DNA of 39,892 nucleotides from an uncultured Eubacteriales bacterium (GTDB lineage: Bacteria; Bacillota; Clostridia; Oscillospirales; Acutalibacteraceae). The translations under genes were made by a program, and so were the position numbers. Shown one piece after another: positions 16,314 through 25,572 of this stretch (positions are counted from its first letter, which is position 1; every line of letters begins with the position of its first letter). The notes beneath the pieces were generated by a model that ran no database searches, was not told the origin of the DNA, and saw only the letters and a list, made by a program, of their open reading frames with translations. The stretch covers positions 1 to 39,892 of the forward strand of contig CAKUBN010000018.1 of NCBI GenBank assembly GCA_934643185.1, read 5' to 3'.

Positions 16314-17498
16314 TTACTTTTTGAGCAGCTTTTTGAGGCGCTCCATGGCTTCCTGTGTCTTTTCCAGCGTACCGAATGCGGTAAGGCGGAAGAAGCCCTC
16401 GCCGTTTTTGCCGAAGCCGCTGCCCGGTGTGCCGACGACCTCAGCTTCGTTTAAGAGATAATCGAAGAATTCCCAGGAGGTCATGCCGTCCGGCACTTTG
16501 TGCCAGATGTACGGGGAATTCTCGCCGCCGGTGAACCACACGCCCATCTCTTTGAACGCATCGACCATGACCTTGGCGTTCGCGCGGTAGTAGTTGATGA
16601 CGTCCTTCACCTGCTGCTGGCCCTCGTCTGTGAAGACGGCCTCCGCCGCGCGCTGGGTGATGTAGTTGACGCCGTTGAACTTTGTGGCCTGACGGCGCGC
16701 CCACAGCGTATTGACCTTGGTGCCGTCCGAGACGAGCTCATCGCAGATAACGGTATAGCCGCAGCGCACGCCGGTGAAGCCTGCGGTCTTCGAGAACGAG
16801 CAGAACTCGATGGCGCACTTTTTCGCGCCCTCGATCTCGAAAATGCTGTGCGGGAGGTCATCGTGCGTGATGAACGACTCATACGCGGCGTCGAACAGGA
16901 TGACGGCATCGTTTTTGAGCGCGTAATCGACCCACGCCTTGAGCTGTGCTCTGTTGTACACGGCGCCGGTGGGGTTATTCGGCGAGCAGAGATAGATAAT
17001 GTCAGCCTTGACGTTTTCATCCGGCATACCGAGGAAGCCGTTCTGCTCGTTTGCGTCGAGGTAGATCACCTTTCTGCCGGACATGACGTTCGTATCGACA
17101 TACACGGGATAGACCGGGTCCGGGATGAGGACGGTGTTATCGTCTGCGAAGATATCGACGATATTGCCGACGTCGCTCTTTGCGCCATCGCCGACGAAAA
17201 TTTCGCTGAGCTTTAATGCCACGCCGCGCTTTGCGTAATAGCCTTGAATGGCTTCACGCAGGAAATCGTAGCCCTGATCCGGCGAATAGCCGTGGAATGT
17301 CTCCTTGTGCGCCATTTCATCCGTTGCTTTGTGCATGGCTTCGATGACGGCCGGAACGAGCGGCTGAGTGACATCGCCGATGCCCATGCGGATGATGTGG
17401 TTATCCGGATGCGCCTCCGTATAGGCGGCGACTTTCTTTGCAATGGTCAGAAACAAATAGCTTTCCTGAAGGTTTGCGTAGTTTTGGTTGAGTTTCAT
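16314..17498 (-). CDS. dapL: LL-diaminopimelate aminotransferase
   Basis: A 394-residue PLP enzyme converting tetrahydrodipicolinate plus glutamate directly to LL-diaminopimelate, bypassing the acylated dap route. Family hallmarks: the start MKLNQNYANLQESYLFLTIAKKV, IRMGIGDVTQPLVPAVIEAM, the FHGYSPDQGYDFLREAI substrate loop, CSPNNPTGAVYNRAQL, and the PLP Lys in CSFSKTAGFTGVRCGY. Length is normal. It uses glutamate, made by the nearby glutamate synthase, and feeds DapF, encoded twice just upstream. It lies 56 bases after pyrG and ends at a terminator, closing the long minus-strand block. Confidence 0.96.
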   Translation of the reverse strand: MKLNQNYANLQESYLFLTIAKKVAAYTEAHPDNHIIRMGIGDVTQPLVPAVIEAMHKATDEMAHKETFHGYSPDQGYDFLREAIQGYYAKRGVALKLSEIFVGDGAKSDVGNIVDIFADDNTVLIPDPVYPVYVDTNVMSGRKVIYLDANEQNGFLGMPDENVKADIIYLCSPNNPTGAVYNRAQLKAWVDYALKNDAVILFDAAYESFITHDDLPHSIFEIEGAKKCAIEFCSFSKTAGFTGVRCGYTVICDELVSDGTKVNTLWARRQATKFNGVNYITQRAAEAVFTDEGQQQVKDVINYYRANAKVMVDAFKEMGVWFTGGENSPYIWHKVPDGMTSWEFFDYLLNEAEVVGTPGSGFGKNGEGFFRLTAFGTLEKTQEAMERLKKLLKK

Positions 17499-17554
17499 GC
17501 CGGTTTCTTCCCTTCTTTTTATACTTGGACCTTTTTTATTTTCATTACCGTCTC

Positions 17555-19165
17555 TTATGCGTTCTTTTCCCTCTTATTGAGTGATGCGCCGACAAAGCCG
17601 AGAAATAACGGATGCGCCTTATTCGGGCGGGACTTGAATTCCGGGTGGAACTGCACGCCGATGCAGAAGTCGTTCTGCGGTACTTCCACGGTTTCGACGA
17701 TCCTGCCGTCCGGCGAGGTGCCGCTGATGACCATGCCTGCTTTTGTGAGTGTCTCTCTGTAATCGTTATTGAACTCATAGCGGTGGCGGTGGCGTTCATC
17801 GATATGGGAAACGCCATAGCAGCGCGCCATTTGCGTGCCCTCCGCGATCTCGCACGGGTAGCTGCCGAGGCGCAGTGTGCCGCCCATATTGATGGTGCTG
17901 GACTGGTCCGGCATGAAATCGATAACCTTATTGAGGCCGTACTCGTCGAATTCACCGGAGTTTGCATCTGCGATGCCGCACACGTGGCGGGCATACTCGA
18001 TGACGGCAATCTGCATACCGAGGCAAATGCCGAGGTACGGGACGTTGCTCTCTCTTGCGTACTGGGCGGCGTAGATCATGCCCTCGATGCCGCGGTTGCC
18101 GAAGCCGCCCGGCACAAGGATACCATCGCAGCCTTTGAGCATTTCCGCTGCGTTTTCCTGCGTGATGAGCTCGGAGTCGATCCAGTTGATCTCGACCTTG
18201 GCGCTGTGCTCGTAGCCGGCGTGGTTGAGCGCCTCGACGACGGAAAGGTATGCGTCATGCAGTTTGATATATTTGCCGACAAGGCCGATGGTGACGGTCT
18301 TTTTGCGGCTGCGGATCTTCTCTACCATGCGGCTCCACTCGGTCATATCCGGCTCTTTTGTCTTGAGGTTCAGCTCGCGGCAGACAACGCTGGAGAAATT
18401 GTTTTTCTCAAGCATAATCGGCGCTTCGTACAGCACCGGGATCGTCATGTTTTCAATAACACAGTCCGGCTTTACGTTGCAGAACAGGGCAATCTTGTGG
18501 AAAATGCTCGGATCGATCGGCTCATCGCAGCGCAGGACAATGATGTCCGGGGAGATGCCCATACCCTGCATTTCTTTTACGGAGTGCTGGGTCGGTTTCG
18601 ACTTATGTTCGCCGGAGCTTTTGAGGTACGGCACAAGCGTGACGTGAATGAAAAGGGAGTTTTCCTTACCGACCTCGAGCGAAACCTGACGAATGGCTTC
18701 GAGAAACGGCTGGCTTTCGATATCGCCTGCCGTGCCGCCGATCTCGGTGATGACGACGTCTGCATTCGTCTTGTGGCCGACGCTGTAAATGAAGTTCTTG
18801 ATCTCATCCGTGATGTGCGGGATGACCTGAATGGTCTCGCCAAGGTACTCGCCGCGGCGTTCCTTGTTGAGGACGTTCCAGTAGACCTTGCCGGTCGTGA
18901 GGTTGGAGAATTTATTCAGGTCTTCGTCGATGAAGCGCTCGTAGTGGCCGAGGTCAAGGTCGGTCTCTGCGCCGTCCTCGGTCACGTAAACTTCGCCGTG
19001 CTGGTACGGGCTCATAGTGCCCGGGTCAACGTTGATGTACGGATCCAGCTTCTGTGCGGCGACCTTTAACCCTCTCGCCTTCAGAAGACGGCCGAGCGAT
19101 GCCGCCGTGATGCCCTTGCCGAGGCCGGAGACCACGCCGCCTGTTACGAAAATGTACTTTGTCAT
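17555..19165 (-). CDS. pyrG: CTP synthase
   Basis: A 536-residue enzyme aminating UTP to CTP with glutamine and ATP. The N-terminal synthase domain (about 1-265) shows MTKYIFVTGGVVSGLGKGITAASLGRLL and VDPGTMSPYQHGEVYVTEDGAETDLDLGHYERF. The class I glutaminase domain holds the nucleophile in YLGICLGMQIAVIEYAR and the His/Glu pair in VQFHPEFKSRPNKAHPLFLGF. Length and motifs are canonical. AAAGGGG precedes the ATG. It lies downstream of carA, carB-dapF and dapF, grouping two glutamine-dependent pyrimidine enzymes. Confidence 0.97.
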   Translation of the reverse strand: MTKYIFVTGGVVSGLGKGITAASLGRLLKARGLKVAAQKLDPYINVDPGTMSPYQHGEVYVTEDGAETDLDLGHYERFIDEDLNKFSNLTTGKVYWNVLNKERRGEYLGETIQVIPHITDEIKNFIYSVGHKTNADVVITEIGGTAGDIESQPFLEAIRQVSLEVGKENSLFIHVTLVPYLKSSGEHKSKPTQHSVKEMQGMGISPDIIVLRCDEPIDPSIFHKIALFCNVKPDCVIENMTIPVLYEAPIMLEKNNFSSVVCRELNLKTKEPDMTEWSRMVEKIRSRKKTVTIGLVGKYIKLHDAYLSVVEALNHAGYEHSAKVEINWIDSELITQENAAEMLKGCDGILVPGGFGNRGIEGMIYAAQYARESNVPYLGICLGMQIAVIEYARHVCGIADANSGEFDEYGLNKVIDFMPDQSSTINMGGTLRLGSYPCEIAEGTQMARCYGVSHIDERHRHRYEFNNDYRETLTKAGMVISGTSPDGRIVETVEVPQNDFCIGVQFHPEFKSRPNKAHPLFLGFVGASLNKREKNA

Positions 19166-19244
19166 AGAACTTACCCCTTTCTTTTTTACAGTGGAACTTT
19201 TATATTTTTCTTTGACTGAGAAACCTATTTTTCTCCAATACCCT

Positions 19245-19262
19245 ATTTAATTGCAATTAAAT
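19245..19262. promoter_or_regulatory. 18-bp perfect palindrome across the dapF stop codon
   Basis: ATTTAATTG followed directly by CAATTAAAT spans the dapF stop and lies about 80 bases before pyrG. It has no loop, so as RNA it is a poor hairpin. As DNA it could be a site for a dimeric regulator. Confidence 0.3.
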
Positions 19263-20174
19263 TTCTACAACGCCGGTGAAAACCGTATCGGCGTTGCCGG
19301 TCATCTGCACGCCGTCGTCGGTATAGCGGATGACGAGATTGCCGCCGCGCAGCTTGACGGTGATGTCTTCTCCTTTGCGGCAGTAGCCGTTGAGGCACGC
19401 TGCGACGGCAGATGCACACGCTCCGGTACCGCAGGCCATGGTCTCGCCGCTGCCGCGCTCCCACACGCGCATTTTTAAGGTGTGGTCGTCCAGCACCTCG
19501 ATAAACTCCGTATTGATGCGCTCCGGGAACTTCTCGAAGTGCTCAAAGTGCGGACCGATCTTCTCTAAATCGATCGTATCGGGGTCTGCGCCGAAGAGGA
19601 CGCAGTGCGGGTTGCCCATAGAAACGCAGGTGATTTCATATTCCTTGCCGAGCACGGTGATCTTCTCTTTGATGGCGGTGTCGCCCGGGAAATCGACCGG
19701 GATTTTGGCGGGCACGAGCTCTGCCTTGCCCATATCGACCGTAACGGCCGCAACTTCGCCGTTTTCCACCTGCACGCGGCAGGTTTTGATGCCGCTTTTG
19801 GTTTCAATGTGCAACATGTCTTTCTTCGCGATGCCGCTGTCGTAGACATACTTTGCGACGCAGCGGATGCCGTTGCCGCACATCATGCCCTCGCTGCCGT
19901 CGAGATTGTACATGCGCATTCTCGCGTCGGCGACATCGGACGGGCAGATGTAAATGACGCCGTCTCCGCCGATGCCGGTGTGGCGGTCGGACAGATAGAT
20001 TGCGAGCTCGGCGTAGTTTTGAATATCATTTTGGAAGCAGTCGATATACACGTAATCATTTGCACAGCCGTGCATTTTGGTAAACGTGATCTTCTGCTTT
20101 GCCCCGGTGCCCGGCACGCGCGTATAGTGGTCGATGCCCGAGCCGTTTTCCGCTTTTTTCAGGTACTTGTTCAT
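19257..20174 (-). CDS. dapF: Diaminopimelate epimerase (free copy)
   Basis: A 305-residue epimerase turning LL- into meso-diaminopimelate for lysine and peptidoglycan. The catalytic pair are Cys99 (MMCGNGIRC) and Cys248 (MACGTGACAS); GGDGVIYICPSD and SMGNPHCVLF bind substrate. The first 28 residues precede the usual DapF start (ITFTKMHGCANDY) and look like a non-catalytic extension. The protein is very similar to the DapF module fused to CarB directly upstream, so the two are tandem duplicates. Its ribosome-binding site is weak and a terminator hairpin lies between it and carB-dapF, so expression may be by readthrough. Confidence 0.95.
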   Translation of the reverse strand: MNKYLKKAENGSGIDHYTRVPGTGAKQKITFTKMHGCANDYVYIDCFQNDIQNYAELAIYLSDRHTGIGGDGVIYICPSDVADARMRMYNLDGSEGMMCGNGIRCVAKYVYDSGIAKKDMLHIETKSGIKTCRVQVENGEVAAVTVDMGKAELVPAKIPVDFPGDTAIKEKITVLGKEYEITCVSMGNPHCVLFGADPDTIDLEKIGPHFEHFEKFPERINTEFIEVLDDHTLKMRVWERGSGETMACGTGACASAVAACLNGYCRKGEDITVKLRGGNLVIRYTDDGVQMTGNADTVFTGVVEI

Positions 20175-20261
20175 GGAATTTCACCGCTTTCTCTTGATTT
20201 TTTACCTTTTATCTTCTTCAAATTTTTAGAAAAAAATTCTGATTTTATTTTTAAAATGTTT

Positions 20262-20293
20262 TTCGGCGCTCCGCAAAAATGCGGAACGCCGAA
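20262..20293 (-). terminator. Hairpin terminator after carB-dapF
   Basis: TTCGGCG-TT-CCGCA and TGCGG-AG-CGCCGAA form a 12-bp stem with one small internal mismatch, followed on the minus strand by an A/T-rich stretch with a T-run further on. Confidence 0.65.
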
Positions 20294-20307
20294 CTATTTA
20301 ACATCAA

Positions 20308-23300
20308 TTAGACTTCTACGACACCGTCGAAGACCTTCTCTGCGCCGCCGGTCATGAGCACTTTCTCATCGGTGTAGCGCACGGTGAGGTCGCCGCCCTT
20401 TAAGATGACGCGGATGTCCTCGCCTTTTTCGCACTTGCCGTTGAGCGTTGCCGCGACAACAGCCGCGCAAGCACCTGTACCGCAGGCCATCGTTTCGCCG
20501 CTGCCGCGCTCCCAAACGCGTACCTTAAGGGTGCGCTCATCCACGACCTCGATGAACTCGACGTTGACGCGCTCCGGGAAGAGCGGGTTATACTCGAACT
20601 TCGGGCCCATGGCACTGAGATCCAGCTTATCGATGGACGGTGCGAACACCGCACAGTGCGGATTGCCCATGGATGCGCAGGTGATGTAATACTCGTGACC
20701 GTCGATGATGACAGGCTTGTTGACGACCATGTCGCCTTCAAGCTTTACGGGCACCTGCTCCGGGCGAAGCGCTGCCGCGCCCATATCGACCGTAATCTTG
20801 TACGCCTTGCCGTTCATCGTCATGATGCTGCAAGACTTGATGCCGCTCTTTGTCTCGATATTGATGACAGGCTTTTTCACGATGCCGTTGTCGAAGAGGT
20901 ACTTTGCGACGCAGCGGATGCCGTTGCCGCACATGAGACCCTCGCTGCCGTCGCGGTTGAACATACGCATCTGAGCGTCTGCCACATCGGACGGGCAGAT
21001 GAGGATGACACCGTCGCCGCCGACGCCGTTGTGGCGGTCGGACAGGTAGATGGAGAGGAACTCCGGAGAGGAAACTTCGTTTTCGAAGCAGTTGATATAA
21101 ATGTAGTCGTTGCTGCACGCCGACATCTTGGTGAACGGCAGCTTGACCTTTTCTTTTTTGAGGTTGTTGATGTCCACAATCTCCGTGTTGTACGGGGTGT
21201 AGCGGCTCATCAGGCTGTCCACGAGGGCGTTTGCGGTATCGATGGCCGTGAGGCACGGGATGCCGAGCAGCGCCGCTTTTCTGCGGATCTTAACGCTGTC
21301 GCGTGCGGGGTTTCTGCCCTTTGCGGAGGTGGAGATGATATACGCCAGCTTACCGCTTTCAAGCAGCGTAATGGTGTTGACCGGGCTTTCGTGAATCTTA
21401 TCGACAATCTTCACGGTGAGGCCGAGCTTTGCAAGCACGCTTGCGGTGCCCGTCGTGGCGTAAAGCGGGAAGCCCATTTTGTCGAATTTCTTCGCGATCT
21501 CGCCGATCTCTTTCTTATCGCCGTCGCGGACGGTGATGAACACGCCGCCCTTTTTGTTCATCTTGCTGCCGGAGGCGATGAGGCCCTTATAGAGCGCCTC
21601 CTCAAGGTTATTGCCGATGCCGAGCACTTCGCCGGTGGATTTCATTTCCGGGCCAAGCTGGGTATCGACATCCGTGAGCTTCTCGAAGGAGAAGACCGGC
21701 ACCTTGACGGCCGTATACGGCGAAGTCGGATAGAGGCCCGTGCCGTAGCCGAGGTCGGTGAGCTTCATGCCGAGACTGACCTTTGTAGCGAGGTCGCACA
21801 TGGGCACGCCCGTGACCTTACTGAGGTACGGAACCGTTCTCGATGCACGCGGGTTGACCTCGATGACGTAGATTTCGCGGTTCATGATGATGTACTGCAG
21901 GTTGATGAGGCCGATGGCCTTGAGCTCCGTGCAGAGCATTTCGGTCGTCTTGACAATCTTTGCGCTGAGCTCGTCGTCGATGTCCTTTGCCGGGTAGACC
22001 GCGATGCTGTCGCCGGAGTGGATGCCGGTGCGCTCTACGTGCTCCATGATGCCCGGGATGAGGATGTTCTCGCCGTCGCAGATGGCGTCGACTTCAATCT
22101 CGGTGCCACTGAGGTACTTATCGATGAGCACCGGGTTATCCTGCTTCTGGCGCAGGATAATCGCCATGTATTCGTTGATGTCTTCATCGCCGTATGCAAT
22201 GATCATGTTCTGACCGCCGAGCACGTAGGACGGACGCATGAGCACCGGATAGCCGAGGTCGTGTGCGGCTGCGAGGGCTTCCTCCGTCGTCATAACGGTG
22301 TGACCCTTCGGGCGCTTGATGTTGCAGCGCTCGAGCAGTTCTTCAAAGCGCTCTCTGTCCTCTGCGGCATCGATGCTGTCGGCGCTTGTGCCGATGATCG
22401 GCACGTTGTTTTTCGCAAGCGTCTTTGTAAGCTTGATGGCCGTCTGGCCGCCGAACGCGACGACAACGCCCTTCGGCTTTTCGATGTTGATGATATTCAT
22501 AACGTCTTCGGCGCACAGCGGCTCAAAGTAGAGTCGGTCTGCAGTGTCGAAGTCTGTGGAAACGGTTTCCGGGTTGTTGTTGACGATGACGACTTCATAG
22601 CCGAGGCGCTGGAGAGACTCCACGCAATGGACGCTGGCATAGTCGAACTCGATACCCTGACCGATACGGATCGGGCCGGAACCGAAAACCACGACGGTCT
22701 CTTTGCCGCTTTTGCCGATGAACTCCATCGCTTCGTTTTCACCGCCCTGCTCCGGCGTATCGTAGGTGCCGTAGAAGTACGGTGTGGTCGCAGCGAACTC
22801 GCCTGCGCAGGTATCGACCATTTTGAAGGTCGCTTCGTGACGGAAGGTCGGCTTTGTGCCGCAAATACGCGTGAGGGCTTCGTCCGTGTAGCCGAGTTTC
22901 TTGCCGCGCGTATACTGTGCGTGCGTGAGCGGCTGATCCTTAATCTCGCGCTCATACGCGAGCAGGTTATTGAGCTTTTCGAGGAACCACATGTCGATCA
23001 TCGTGAAGTCGTGGATCTCTTTGGTGGTGACGCCGCGCTTCATGAGCTCGTAGATGGCGAACAGGCGCTCGTCCGTCGCATCTTTTAAAATTTGCCACAG
23101 GGCACTGTCCTCGTAGTTTGCGAACTTCGGCATGTTGAGCGTATCGAGCGAGATTTCCGCACCGCGCACAGCCTTCATGAGGGCCATTTCAAACGTATCG
23201 GCGATGGACATGACCTCGCCGGTCGCCTTCATCTGCGTGCCGAGGTTGCGCTTTGCGTAGACGAATTTATCGAACGGCCACTTCGGGAACTTGACCGCCA

Positions 23301-24357
23301 CATAGTCGAGCGCGGGCTCAAATGCTGCGTAGGTCTTGCCGGTGACGGCGTTGACGATCTCATCGAGTGTGTAGCCGATGGCAATCTTCGTCGCGACCTT
23401 TGCAATCGGATAGCCGGTCGCCTTAGATGCCAGTGCGGAGGAACGGGACACACGCGGGTTGACCTCAATGACGGCGTACTCAAAGGACGTCGGGTGCAGC
23501 GCGAACTGGCAGTTGCAGCCGCCCTCTACGCCGAGCGCGTCGATGATGTTGATGGCCGCAGTGCGGAGCATCTGATATTCTTTATCGGAAAGCGTGACCG
23601 CCGGCGCGATGACGATGCTGTCGCCGGTGTGGACGCCGACCGGGTCAAAGTTTTCCATGGAGCAGACCGTGATGACGTTGCCCTTGCTGTCACGGATGAC
23701 CTCGAACTCGATCTCTTTCCAGCCTGCGATGCTCTTTTCGACGAGGATCTGGGTAATCGGTGAAAGCGCGAGGCCGTTTGCAGCGACCTCCATGAGCTCT
23801 TCGCGGTTATCGACGATACCACCGCCGGTGCCACCGAGCGTAAATGCCGGGCGAACGATGACCGGGTACGTGATCTCTTCTGCAAACTCGAGCGCGTCTT
23901 CCACCGTGGTGACGACCTTGGACGGGATGCACGGCTGACCGATGCTCTCCATGGTGTCCTTGAACATCTGGCGGTCTTCCGCCTTATCGATGGTCTCCGG
24001 GGAAGCGCCGAGCAGGCGCACGTTGTGTTCTTTCAGGAAGCCTTCCTTTGCAAGCTGCATGGAAAGCGTAAGGCCGGTCTGACCGCCGAAGCCGGAGAGG
24101 ATGCTGTCCGGCTTTTCTTTTTCAATGATGCGTTTGATGGTGGGCAGCGTGAGCGGCTCAATGTAAATGTGGTCCGCCATGGCGTTATCCGTCATGATGG
24201 TTGCCGGGTTGGAGTTGACGAGTACGATCTCGATGCCGTCCGCTTTCAGGGCGCGGCACGCCTGGGTGCCGGCGTAGTCAAATTCCGCCGCCTGACCGAT
24301 GACGATCGGGCCGGAACCGATGACGAGAACCTTTTTAATGTCTTTATTCAGTGGCAT
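20308..24357 (-). CDS. carB: Carbamoyl-phosphate synthase large subunit fused to diaminopimelate epimerase (CarB-DapF)
   Basis: A single uninterrupted frame of 1349 residues. Residues 1 to about 1066 are a complete CarB: two ATP-grasp halves (VLVIGSGPIVIGQAAEFDYAG and VVVFGSGPIRIGQGIEFDYA open each) and the C-terminal allosteric MGS-like domain. From residue 1072 (KLPFTKMSACSNDYIYIN) to the end is a complete 278-residue DapF with both catalytic cysteines, Cys1143 (MCGNGIRC) and Cys1292 (MACGTGACAA). The joint is a short charged linker (NNLKKEKV), with no stop or frameshift. CarB makes carbamoyl phosphate with CarA; DapF makes meso-DAP. The ATG was preferred over TTG 24369, which abuts the GAAAGGA site. 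carA lies 54 bases upstream. Confidence 0.96.
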   Translation of the reverse strand: MPLNKDIKKVLVIGSGPIVIGQAAEFDYAGTQACRALKADGIEIVLVNSNPATIMTDNAMADHIYIEPLTLPTIKRIIEKEKPDSILSGFGGQTGLTLSMQLAKEGFLKEHNVRLLGASPETIDKAEDRQMFKDTMESIGQPCIPSKVVTTVEDALEFAEEITYPVIVRPAFTLGGTGGGIVDNREELMEVAANGLALSPITQILVEKSIAGWKEIEFEVIRDSKGNVITVCSMENFDPVGVHTGDSIVIAPAVTLSDKEYQMLRTAAINIIDALGVEGGCNCQFALHPTSFEYAVIEVNPRVSRSSALASKATGYPIAKVATKIAIGYTLDEIVNAVTGKTYAAFEPALDYVAVKFPKWPFDKFVYAKRNLGTQMKATGEVMSIADTFEMALMKAVRGAEISLDTLNMPKFANYEDSALWQILKDATDERLFAIYELMKRGVTTKEIHDFTMIDMWFLEKLNNLLAYEREIKDQPLTHAQYTRGKKLGYTDEALTRICGTKPTFRHEATFKMVDTCAGEFAATTPYFYGTYDTPEQGGENEAMEFIGKSGKETVVVFGSGPIRIGQGIEFDYASVHCVESLQRLGYEVVIVNNNPETVSTDFDTADRLYFEPLCAEDVMNIINIEKPKGVVVAFGGQTAIKLTKTLAKNNVPIIGTSADSIDAAEDRERFEELLERCNIKRPKGHTVMTTEEALAAAHDLGYPVLMRPSYVLGGQNMIIAYGDEDINEYMAIILRQKQDNPVLIDKYLSGTEIEVDAICDGENILIPGIMEHVERTGIHSGDSIAVYPAKDIDDELSAKIVKTTEMLCTELKAIGLINLQYIIMNREIYVIEVNPRASRTVPYLSKVTGVPMCDLATKVSLGMKLTDLGYGTGLYPTSPYTAVKVPVFSFEKLTDVDTQLGPEMKSTGEVLGIGNNLEEALYKGLIASGSKMNKKGGVFITVRDGDKKEIGEIAKKFDKMGFPLYATTGTASVLAKLGLTVKIVDKIHESPVNTITLLESGKLAYIISTSAKGRNPARDSVKIRRKAALLGIPCLTAIDTANALVDSLMSRYTPYNTEIVDINNLKKEKVKLPFTKMSACSNDYIYINCFENEVSSPEFLSIYLSDRHNGVGGDGVILICPSDVADAQMRMFNRDGSEGLMCGNGIRCVAKYLFDNGIVKKPVINIETKSGIKSCSIMTMNGKAYKITVDMGAAALRPEQVPVKLEGDMVVNKPVIIDGHEYYITCASMGNPHCAVFAPSIDKLDLSAMGPKFEYNPLFPERVNVEFIEVVDERTLKVRVWERGSGETMACGTGACAAVVAATLNGKCEKGEDIRVILKGGDLTVRYTDEKVLMTGGAEKVFDGVVEV

Positions 24358-24411
24358 ATCTGTAAACAATCCTTTCTATACTGCAAGGCGTATTCGTATT
24401 CTGGGTACTGT

Positions 24412-25482
24412 TTATTTTCCCATCATCTCAAAGAATTTATCGAAGAGGAACGCGGTGTCGCGCGGGCCGCCGCAGGCTTCCGGGTGGAACTGCACGGAGA
24501 AAGCGGGGATCTTCTTATAGCGCACGCCCTCGCACGTTCTGTCGTTTACGTTGTTGAAATATTCGTCGGCGATCTCCGGGTCGATCGTGGAGGACACGAC
24601 CGCGTAACCGTGGTTCTGGCTGGAGATATAGACGCGGCCGGTCTCGAGGTTCTGCACCGGCTGGTTTGCGCCGCGGTGGCCGTACTTGAGCTTTTCGGTC
24701 TTAAAGCCGTTTGCAAGTGCCAGCAGCTGATGACCGAGGCAGATGCCGAAGAGCGGCTTACCCATGTGCATGATCTCCTTGAGGTTTTCGATGACCTCGA
24801 CATTATCTGCCGGGTCGCCGGGGCCGTTCGAGAGCATCACGCCGTCGATGTTGAGAGCTTTTAACTCGTCTGCCGTCGTGTTGTACGGGCATACAACGAC
24901 CTCTGCCCCGCGCTTTTCGAGCTCGCGGCGGATGTTCTCCTTGTAGCCGTAATCCATGAGCGCCACGGTGCACTTCTTCTCCGGGTTCTCACGGCGCATC
25001 ATTTCGGTGACGGAGGTGCTTTCCACCGCGTTTGTCACGCGGTAGCTGTGGATCTTATCCATATCGACATGCGTGAGGTCTGTTGTGATCATACCGTTCA
25101 TGACGCCGCTTTCGCGGATGACCTTTGTGAGGGCACGCGTATCGATGCCGCACAGGCCGATGACGCCTCTTTCTTTAAAAAAGGTGTCAAGATCACCCTC
25201 CGAACGGAAATTGGAGGGCGACTGACACCATTCTTTTACGATATAACCACAGGGACCGATGATCTTACCCTCAAAATCAGAGGGAATAACGCCGTAGTTG
25301 CCGATGAGCGGAAATGTCTGGACGACGATCTGCCCGAAATAGCTCTTATCGGTGAGCGTTTCGAGATAACCTGTCATGCCGGTCGTGAAAACGACCTCAG
25401 CCGTTACTTCGCCCGCCGCGCCGAAGGATTCGCCGCAGAAGACCTTTCCGTTTTCGAGTACCAAATATGCTTTGTTGCCCAT
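24412..25482 (-). CDS. carA: Carbamoyl-phosphate synthase small subunit
   Basis: A 356-residue glutamine amidotransferase subunit that supplies ammonia to CarB. The CPSase small-chain N-domain (AYLVLENGKVFCGESFGA, TGMTGYLETLTDKSY) is followed by a class I glutaminase with the nucleophile in LFGICLGHQLLALA and the His/Glu dyad in VQFHPEACGGPRDTAFLF. ATG 25482 has GAGGAA eight bases upstream; an ATG 17 codons earlier was rejected for lack of a site. It follows the ANTAR gene by 90 bases and precedes carB-dapF. Confidence 0.96.
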   Translation of the reverse strand: MGNKAYLVLENGKVFCGESFGAAGEVTAEVVFTTGMTGYLETLTDKSYFGQIVVQTFPLIGNYGVIPSDFEGKIIGPCGYIVKEWCQSPSNFRSEGDLDTFFKERGVIGLCGIDTRALTKVIRESGVMNGMITTDLTHVDMDKIHSYRVTNAVESTSVTEMMRRENPEKKCTVALMDYGYKENIRRELEKRGAEVVVCPYNTTADELKALNIDGVMLSNGPGDPADNVEVIENLKEIMHMGKPLFGICLGHQLLALANGFKTEKLKYGHRGANQPVQNLETGRVYISSQNHGYAVVSSTIDPEIADEYFNNVNDRTCEGVRYKKIPAFSVQFHPEACGGPRDTAFLFDKFFEMMGK

Positions 25483-25572
25483 AACGTACGTTCCTCTTTC
25501 CCTGAAATAATTACTCTTTTCTGCTGTATGCAATCTATGTCAAAGCTGCGGTGCAGCCCTGTACGCATTCAT

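Noticed and set aside
17612..19069. 485-codon open frame opposite pyrG
   Set aside because: Same reason: complementary-strand shadow without domain or start signal.
20656..23088. 810-codon open frame on the plus strand opposite carB-dapF
   Set aside because: It mirrors the codon bias of the real gene, has a low-complexity Asp/Val/Arg-rich product and no ribosome-binding site or known domain.
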